Positions 58,052 to 64,000 of a stretch of 64,000 nt of DNA are shown piece by piece; position 1 is the stretch's first letter; each line of letters begins with the position of its first letter. Under the pieces are notes generated by a model. The model was given only the letters and a program-made list of their open reading frames with translations. It searched no databases and had not been told where the DNA came from. This stretch comes from Affinibrenneria salicis (GTDB lineage Bacteria; Pseudomonadota; Gammaproteobacteria; Enterobacterales; Enterobacteriaceae): the NCBI RefSeq assembly GCF_008710095.1, contig NZ_VYKJ01000001.1, forward strand, positions 496,001 to 560,000. Reading direction: 5' to 3'. The translations under genes and the position numbers were made by a program.

Positions 58052-59311
58052 TCAGGCAACCTGAATATGCCTATCAAAACGGTAAGCCGGGATGAATTTC
58101 TGCCGGCAGGCATCGAGATAGTCCGACCACCATTGCATCATCTGCGTGCGTTCGTCGAGGTGCTCCGCCTTGTGGATATAGGCGGCGCGAACGTGGTTAC
58201 GCTCTTGATGGCTCATCTGCCGCTCCACTGCATCTTTTGACCAGCGGCCTGATTCAATCAACGCGCTACAGGCCATCGTGCGGAAACCATGACCGCAAAC
58301 GTCCACCTGCGTGTCATAGCCCATCGTGCGCAGCGCCTTGTTGATGGTGTTTTCGCTCATCGGTTTGCGCGGGTCGTGGTCGCCGGGAAACAGCAACTCA
58401 CTGCTACCGGACAGCAGTTTTAGCTGCTTCAGCACCGTTACCGCCTGTTTTGACAACGGCACCAGATGCGGTGTTTTCATCTTCGCGCCGCGCTCTGAAT
58501 AACGCACGCCCGGAATGGGTTCACGTTGCGCGGGGATGGTCCACATTGCGCCATCCAGATCGATCTCCGTCCAGCGGGCAAAGCGTAACTCACTGGAGCG
58601 AATAAAGATCAGCAGGTTAAGCTGCACCGCCAGACGGGTTAGTAATCTGCCGGAATAGCCTTCGATCCGTTCCAGCATCTCCGGCAGTTTTTCCAGCGGC
58701 AGAGCGGGGTAGTGGTTTTTTGGCGGCGGCGCAATGGCTCCGGCCAGATCGTTGGCAGGATTGCTGGCAATAAGTCCCTCTTGCACCGCATAGCGCATGA
58801 TCGCCGTCGTACGCTGCTGTATCCGCGCGGCGGTTTCCAGATTGCCTTTTCTCTCCGCCACACGCAGCGGGATTAGCAGGTCAGCCGTTTTCAGGTCGGC
58901 AACGGGAAATTTGCCGATCAACGGAAAGACGTGCAGTTCCAGCGAGCGCAGGGCTTTGGCGGCATGGGCTTCAGTCCAACGGATATTACCCGCCACCCAC
59001 TTGCGGGCGATCTCTTCAAAGGTATTGCCGTTTTTTCTCGCCTGCTTGTCCTGCTGTTTTTTTACGCCGGGATCGGCACCTGCGCTGAGTACCAAGCGGG
59101 CTTCCTCGCGTAGCTTACGGGCATTTGCCAGCGTGACGGTGGGGTAAGCGCCAAACGCCAGCTTTTTCTCTTTGCCGCCGAAGCGGTATTTGAGATGCCA
59201 GAGTTTAGAACCGTTGGGTTTAATCAGCAGGTACAGACCCTGCGCGTCGCTGAGTTTGTAAGGTTTATCGAACGGCTTGGCGTTGCGGATGGCGGTATCT
59301 GTCAGAGGCAT
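58052..59311 (-). CDS. tRNA-site integrase, element 1 (right-arm copy)
   Basis: Identical 419-residue copy of 23818-25077. The TGGGGGC pair lies at 59344-59362. Confidence 0.95.
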   Translation of the reverse strand: MPLTDTAIRNAKPFDKPYKLSDAQGLYLLIKPNGSKLWHLKYRFGGKEKKLAFGAYPTVTLANARKLREEARLVLSAGADPGVKKQQDKQARKNGNTFEEIARKWVAGNIRWTEAHAAKALRSLELHVFPLIGKFPVADLKTADLLIPLRVAERKGNLETAARIQQRTTAIMRYAVQEGLIASNPANDLAGAIAPPPKNHYPALPLEKLPEMLERIEGYSGRLLTRLAVQLNLLIFIRSSELRFARWTEIDLDGAMWTIPAQREPIPGVRYSERGAKMKTPHLVPLSKQAVTVLKQLKLLSGSSELLFPGDHDPRKPMSENTINKALRTMGYDTQVDVCGHGFRTMACSALIESGRWSKDAVERQMSHQERNHVRAAYIHKAEHLDERTQMMQWWSDYLDACRQKFIPAYRFDRHIQVA

Positions 59312-59474
59312 GGTGGGGGCTCCATAGTTTATCGAACCGGCAGGCCCCCAATTAAGCCCCCAAAAACTACGGATGTCAAAAAATCCGGTAGTACCTGTTG
59401 GTACTCCAGATTTTTATCAACTTACTGATTTTTCAACGTTCCCGGACGCATAAGGACATCCTGAAACTAAATTT

Positions 59475-59550
59475 TGGTGCCCGGACTCGGAATCGAACCA
59501 AGGACACGAGGATTTTCAATCCTCTGCTCTACCGACTGAGCTATCCGGGC
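59475..59550 (-). tRNA. pheU: tRNA-Phe (GAA) (right-arm copy)
   Basis: Perfect mirror of 23579-23654; its promoter is at 59561-59589. Confidence 0.97.
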
Positions 59551-59675
59551 AACGGGGCGCATTAAACCGTATTGACCGCGCGTCGTCAACGGCTTTATGC
59601 GTTTGCGCCGGCCGAATATGGGCTGACTGCTGACTTTTCAGCCAAAGGCCGATAAAAAAGCGGTTAAAGGCGCAA

Positions 59676-60251
59676 TCAGGTCAATGCGCCATTTTTACGG
59701 CAGAGCGCGAAGCGCAGTACATCTTCCGCCAGGCGTCTGGCTGTATCGATATCGGACGGCTGGCGTTTGACCAGCAGTCGGCTCAGGCAGCCTTCGAGGA
59801 TTAATTCCATCTGCTGCGCCACCATGACAGGGTCGTCGGTTTCCAGTTCGAGCAACAGGTCGTGGGTGTAACGGTGAGACGCCTGCTTTTGCTGTTCCGC
59901 CAACTGGTGGATCGGGTGCTGAACGTCGGGATAAAAGCTGCAGGCGGCAATAAACAGGCAACCGGGAAAGCGCTGGTTGCAGACGGCGTCATGCAGCACC
60001 TGGTAGCGCGCCAGCAGTTTTTGCTGGATGGTTAAGGTTTTGTCCAGCAACAGACTGCGTCGCCAGGTATCGACCTGCTGGCTATGGTAGCGAAGGCTGT
60101 CATAAATCAACGCCTCTCGGTCGGGCCAGAACGGCAGCAGGGCATCGGGCGCAACCGCCAGTTTTCCGGCCAGCATTTCCAGCGATATCGTGGCAAGGCC
60201 CTGCTGTTCCAGCAGGGTTAACGCCTGTTCCAGAACCTGTTCTCGTTGCAT
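59676..60251 (-). CDS. yjdC: TetR-family regulator YjdC (right-arm copy)
   Basis: Identical 191-residue copy of 22878-23453. Confidence 0.88.
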   Translation of the reverse strand: MQREQVLEQALTLLEQQGLATISLEMLAGKLAVAPDALLPFWPDREALIYDSLRYHSQQVDTWRRSLLLDKTLTIQQKLLARYQVLHDAVCNQRFPGCLFIAACSFYPDVQHPIHQLAEQQKQASHRYTHDLLLELETDDPVMVAQQMELILEGCLSRLLVKRQPSDIDTARRLAEDVLRFALCRKNGALT

Positions 60252-60370
60252 TCGGTCTCCTGCTGCAGTGCGTTTCGCGTCGGGGATAATGTCGGCGCGC
60301 GTTCTCAGCCTGGGGCGCCGGGCGGAACATTACTGCGCCGGCGGATGCGTGTGTCCGCTGGCGCCCGGCA

Positions 60371-62062
60371 TTATCCTGAAAAATGTATTTTCTGCAGATG
60401 CGCCTGAAACTGACGCGCATCCATATAGCCGGTAACCCGTGAGGCGGGAATTTCTTGTCCCCCGGCGTCAAAAAACAGGATGGTCGGCAGCCCCAGCACC
60501 TCAAGCTCCTTTAACAGCGCCCGCTGTTCCGGCGAGTTATGGGTCACGTCCGCCTGCAATAGCCGGACGCCGGCCAGTTGCTGCCGTACCAGACTATCGC
60601 GGAACGTGTATTTTTCAAACTCTTTGCAGGCTACGCACCAGTCGGCATACAGGTCCAGCATTATCGGCTGTCTGGCGTTGGTCAGCGCCTGGCGCAGCGT
60701 CTGACGATCGGTTACGTGGGTGAACTGTAGCGAGGATTGTCCCGCCGGAGTGACGGCGGCCGGAGGGAAGGCCCAGTCCTGCAGCGGCCGGGCGGCGACC
60801 AGCGCGGCCAGTAAAAACAGCCATTGTATCCCACGCATCCAGCCGCGCTGGCTGCGCAGGCTCAGAATAAACGCCCAGCTGCAGAAGGCGACGCCCAGCA
60901 AGCTCCACAGGCGCAGGCTCCAGGCATCGCCCAGAATGCGTTCGAGCAAGAATACCGGCAGCGTCAGAATAACGAAGCCGAAGGCTTCCTTGACATATTG
61001 CATCCACGGCCCGCTGCGCGGCAGCAGCCGGTGGCCGAATAGCGTCACCAGGATTAACGGCAGACCCATTCCCAGCGCGTACAAATAAAGCGTGCCGCCG
61101 CCGGCCAGGATGTCGCCGCTCTGGGCGATATACAACAGGATGGCGCTGAGCGGCGCGGTGGTGCAGGGCGAGCAGATTAAGCCGGCGATGGCGCCCATGC
61201 CGAATACGCCGGGCAACGAGCCGCTTTGCTGGCGATTGCTCCACAGCGTCAGCCGGGTTTGCAGCGTGGAGGGCAGTTGCAGCGTGTAAAGCCCAAACAT
61301 CGACAGCGCCAGCGCGATAAACAATGCCGACAGCGTAATGAGCACGGCGGGGTGCTGTAAGGCGGCCTGCAGCGGCAGACCGGCGGCGGCAACGATCAGC
61401 CCCAGCAGGGTATAGGTCAACGCCATGCCCTGCACATAGACCAGCGACAGCAGTAACGTTCTGCCGGTCGATAGTGACTGTCGGCGGCCGAGGATCAGAC
61501 TGGAAATCAACGGGTACATGGGTAATACGCAGGGCGTAAAGGCGACGCCGACGCCGATCAGCAGCGCCCACCAGGCGGAAAAGGGCGCGATGGCGGCGGA
61601 AGCGGCGTCGGGCGCAACGGCGCCATTCAGCGCGCTCAGCGGAACGACGCGGGTTTCCGGCGGGTAGCAGAAGCCGGCTTCGGCGCAGCCCTGGTAAGTT
61701 ACACTGATTGAGGCGCCTTCTCCGGCGTTGCGCAGCGGCACCTCCAGCCGCAGCGCGTCGGTATAAATCGTGACCTGACCATAAAATTCATCGTGGTGCG
61801 CTTTGCCGGTCGGTAAAGCATATTCGCCCAGCGTTGCCTGGCTGGCCTGCAACCGGATTTGTCGCTGATACAGGTAGTAGCCGGGCCTGATCTGCCAGTT
61901 TAGCCGCAGCCGGTCGCCGTTTTGCTGAAAATCGAAGGTAAAAGCCTGATCCACCGGCACAAAGGCGTTGCCGGTTCCGGAAGAAAACAGCGCGGCCGGC
62001 GTCGCGAACGGCAACAGTACGGAACAACACAGGAGAATCAGTATGGCAAAACGTCGGGTCAT
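60371..62062 (-). CDS. dsbD: Protein-disulfide reductase DsbD (right-arm copy)
   Basis: Identical 563-residue copy of 21067-22758. A second perfect copy of a core single-copy gene is itself unusual and points to the palindrome problem. Confidence 0.96.
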   Translation of the reverse strand: MTRRFAILILLCCSVLLPFATPAALFSSGTGNAFVPVDQAFTFDFQQNGDRLRLNWQIRPGYYLYQRQIRLQASQATLGEYALPTGKAHHDEFYGQVTIYTDALRLEVPLRNAGEGASISVTYQGCAEAGFCYPPETRVVPLSALNGAVAPDAASAAIAPFSAWWALLIGVGVAFTPCVLPMYPLISSLILGRRQSLSTGRTLLLSLVYVQGMALTYTLLGLIVAAAGLPLQAALQHPAVLITLSALFIALALSMFGLYTLQLPSTLQTRLTLWSNRQQSGSLPGVFGMGAIAGLICSPCTTAPLSAILLYIAQSGDILAGGGTLYLYALGMGLPLILVTLFGHRLLPRSGPWMQYVKEAFGFVILTLPVFLLERILGDAWSLRLWSLLGVAFCSWAFILSLRSQRGWMRGIQWLFLLAALVAARPLQDWAFPPAAVTPAGQSSLQFTHVTDRQTLRQALTNARQPIMLDLYADWCVACKEFEKYTFRDSLVRQQLAGVRLLQADVTHNSPEQRALLKELEVLGLPTILFFDAGGQEIPASRVTGYMDARQFQAHLQKIHFSG

Positions 62063-62156
62063 GGCAGAGCGTCACCAGTGAAAACATCAAACGGGTCGAT
62101 GTCCGTTTACGGAAACAGAGACCGGCATACTATACCCTGGTTTGGCGTCAGGGAAA

Positions 62157-62187
62157 GCCGAACGGCGCGCGGGCGGCGCCGTTCGGC
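62157..62187 (-). terminator. dcuA terminator hairpin (right-arm copy)
   Basis: Mirror of 20942-20972, a 12-bp perfect stem. Confidence 0.8.
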
Positions 62188-62194
62188 CAGTGGC

Positions 62195-63496
62195 TTACAG
62201 CACCAGATTGCCGAGGATAAAGCCGAATATAACGGCCAGCGCGATGGCCAGCACGCCGGGGATCAGGAATGAGTGATTAAACACGAACTTGCCGATGCGG
62301 GTTGAGCCGGTGTCGTCCATCTCAACGGCGGCCAGCAGCGTCGGGTAGGTCGGCAGCACAAACAGCGCCGACACCGCCGCGAAAGAGGCCACGGCGGTAA
62401 CCGGCGATACGCCCAGCATCAGCGCCGCCGGCATCAGCGCTTTGGCGGTGGCGGCCTGCGAGTACAGCAGCATGGCGGCGAAAAACAGCACGATGGACAG
62501 CATCCACGGATAGGTTTGCAGCAGCGTGCCCGCAGTGGCCTGAATATCCGCGATATGGGCCTTCACGAAGGTATCCCCCAGCCACGCCACGCCCATCACG
62601 CATACGCAGGCGCTCATGCCGGATTTGAAGGTACTGGCGGAAAGGATCTGTCCGGTATCCACCCGACAACACAGGCAAATCAGCGTGGCGATGGTCAGCA
62701 TGAAGACTACGATGGCTTCATTGCGCGGGAGAACCGGATTTTGAATTAAGCCGACCGTCTCGCTAATCGCGGTGGCGTAGAGCACGACGGCCACGATCCC
62801 GACGACGAACAGCAAGACCGAACGCCTGGCGGCGGGTTTTATGTCCAGCAGCGTGCTTTTGCGCAGCGCCACTTCGCCTTTGGCGAGGCGCGCCTGATAG
62901 ACCTCGTCGTCCTTCAGATCTTTGCCGAGGAAGTTGGTCACGATGGCCGTCAGCAGCACCGCCGCCAGGGTGGTGGGGATACAAATGCCGAGCAGCATGA
63001 GATAGCTCACGCCGTGCGGCTCCAGTATCCCGGCGACAAATACCACGGCGGCGGAAATGGGCGAAGCGGTAATCGCAATCTGCGAGGCGACCACGGCGAT
63101 AGACAGCGGGCGCGAAGGGCGAATGCCTTGTTCTTTGGCGACTTCGGCGATCACCGGCAGCGTCGAAAAGGCGGTATGGCCGGTGCCGGCCAGCAGGGTC
63201 ATAAACCAGGTGACGAGCGGGGCGAGAAAGGTGACGTATTTCGGCTGGCGGCGCAGCAGTTTTTCCGCCAGGCTGACCAGATAGTCCATTCCGCCGGCGA
63301 CCTGCATGGCGGCGATAGCGGCAATGACGGACATAATGATTTGAATCACGTCGAAAGGAATGACGCCGGGTTTCATCTGCGTGCCGAGGGTGAGCACCAG
63401 CACACCCAACCCGCCGGCGAGACCAATACCGATGCCGCCCAGACGGGCGCCGAGATAAATAGCGAGTAATACGATAATCAATTCTGTGGTAAGCAT
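62195..63496 (-). CDS. dcuA: C4-dicarboxylate transporter DcuA (right-arm copy)
   Basis: Identical 433-residue copy of 19633-20934. Confidence 0.96.
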   Translation of the reverse strand: MLTTELIIVLLAIYLGARLGGIGIGLAGGLGVLVLTLGTQMKPGVIPFDVIQIIMSVIAAIAAMQVAGGMDYLVSLAEKLLRRQPKYVTFLAPLVTWFMTLLAGTGHTAFSTLPVIAEVAKEQGIRPSRPLSIAVVASQIAITASPISAAVVFVAGILEPHGVSYLMLLGICIPTTLAAVLLTAIVTNFLGKDLKDDEVYQARLAKGEVALRKSTLLDIKPAARRSVLLFVVGIVAVVLYATAISETVGLIQNPVLPRNEAIVVFMLTIATLICLCCRVDTGQILSASTFKSGMSACVCVMGVAWLGDTFVKAHIADIQATAGTLLQTYPWMLSIVLFFAAMLLYSQAATAKALMPAALMLGVSPVTAVASFAAVSALFVLPTYPTLLAAVEMDDTGSTRIGKFVFNHSFLIPGVLAIALAVIFGFILGNLVL

Positions 63497-63787
63497 CTTC
63501 GTGCTCCTTATATAGGGTAACCATGGAAAAGATTTGTCCCCGTTAGCTTTCAGGCCGCCGGCGCGCCGGCTTTGCCCTGTAAATCGGTTGCCGCCCGGCG
63601 TACGCCTTGCCGCAACCCGAACCCCATGGGGGATAGCGCTTTCTTTCAGATAAATAAAAGGCACGCGATTCATATGAACTGCGTGCCTGAATATTGATAC
63701 CCGTCATACCGCAGATTGCAGACGCACAGGCTTTGTCGTCCGGCCCGGGGATTCACCGCGGCGCCGTGTCATGGGGCCGATGAAGGG

Positions 63788-63824
63788 GCCGCGCGTCGTA
63801 TTGTTCAACAGGACGACGCGCGGC
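63788..63824 (-). terminator. aspA terminator-like hairpin (right-arm copy)
   Basis: Mirror of 19305-19341. Confidence 0.6.
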
Positions 63825-63862
63825 TCTGCATCAGGATGCCGGCCCCGGATTGATGCCGGCGG

Positions 63863-64000
63863 TTATTGTTCGCTTTCGTCGGTATAACGTTTGGCCTTAT
63901 AGGCCGGGTGCATCAGGTTTTGCACCGAAAAGATGTCGTCCAGTTCGGATTCGGTGAGCAGACCCCGCTCCAGTACGACTTCCCGTACGCTTTTGCCGGT
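63863..64000 (-). CDS. aspA: AspA, C-terminal part, cut by window end (right-arm copy)
   Basis: The last 45 codons and stop of aspA, identical to 19129-19266. The gene runs off the window, so whether it is complete beyond 64000 cannot be seen. This shows the inverted repeat is at least 22,350 bp per arm. Confidence 0.95.
   Translation of the reverse strand, partial: TGKSVREVVLERGLLTESELDDIFSVQNLMHPAYKAKRYTDESEQ

Larger units (their letters stand above)
41651..64000. repeat. Right arm of giant inverted repeat
   Basis: Reverse complement of 19129-41478, running to the window end. Positions convert as 83,129 minus the left coordinate. All right-arm entries below repeat left-arm features on the other strand and are described there. 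The arm probably continues past the window. Confidence 0.97.

Noticed and set aside
41651..64000. Treating the right arm as a second, independent island with its own defence genes
   Set aside because: It is an identical reverse complement of the left arm. It adds no independent evidence and may be artificial.

Overview
The window is enterobacterial chromosome with a Pectobacteriaceae-like character (Brenneria/Dickeya/Pectobacterium type). This is inferred from gene content, E. coli-like protein sequences and high GC, not from a database search. Bases 1-23,650 carry housekeeping genes: sstT; yqjA-mzrA; yqjC-yqjD-yqjE-yqjK; yqjF; yqjG; yhaJ/yhaK; zur; lexA and dgkA divergent from plsB; ubiC-ubiA; groES-groEL; fxsA; aspA; dcuA; dsbD; yjdC; and tRNA-Phe(GAA). 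Several control sites are readable: two LexA boxes, a heat-shock promoter for groESL, and candidate CRP and CpxR sites. cutA, which sits between dcuA and dsbD in E. coli, is absent.

From 23,655 an accessory island begins at the 3' end of tRNA-Phe. It looks like two P4-type integrative elements in tandem, each starting with a DUF4102-type integrase. A slightly imperfect copy of the tRNA end (30,099-30,117) separates them. Each element also has a second, different tyrosine recombinase on the minus strand. That gene has a conserved structured leader and is flanked on both sides by clusters of a 9-bp motif (CTGGTGCAG or its complement). Element 1 carries an AbiEi/AbiEii toxin-antitoxin pair, a small zinc-ribbon membrane protein and a broken second abiEii. 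Element 2 carries a HigBA-like pair, a Ner-like regulator, a P4/C4-type antisense-RNA immunity region, and a three-gene operon: MmeI-like adenine methyltransferase, DEAD/DEAH helicase and T5orf172-type GIY-YIG nuclease. I read that operon as a multi-subunit restriction-modification-like defence system.

The most striking feature is a giant inverted duplication. Bases 19,129-41,478 are repeated in reverse complement at 41,651-64,000, with left and right coordinates always summing to 83,129. The arms are separated by a 172-bp unique spacer inside the 5' end of the methyltransferase gene. All proteins compared in the two arms are identical, and the right arm runs off the window still inside aspA, so the true arm is longer than seen here. 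The left arm joins intact flanking chromosome and holds the full-length methyltransferase. The right arm begins with a methyltransferase lacking its first 37 residues. A perfect palindrome of this size is usually unstable in enterobacteria, so a fold-back read or assembly artefact is the leading explanation; a real inverted duplication is the alternative. Right-arm entries should not be counted as independent genes until this is settled.

A second point of interest is a roughly 95-nt noncoding element present once per element (26,667-26,764 and 34,232-34,324). A closing stem encloses three hairpins, and two of the hairpins show compensatory base changes between copies. It is a strong candidate for a structured RNA.
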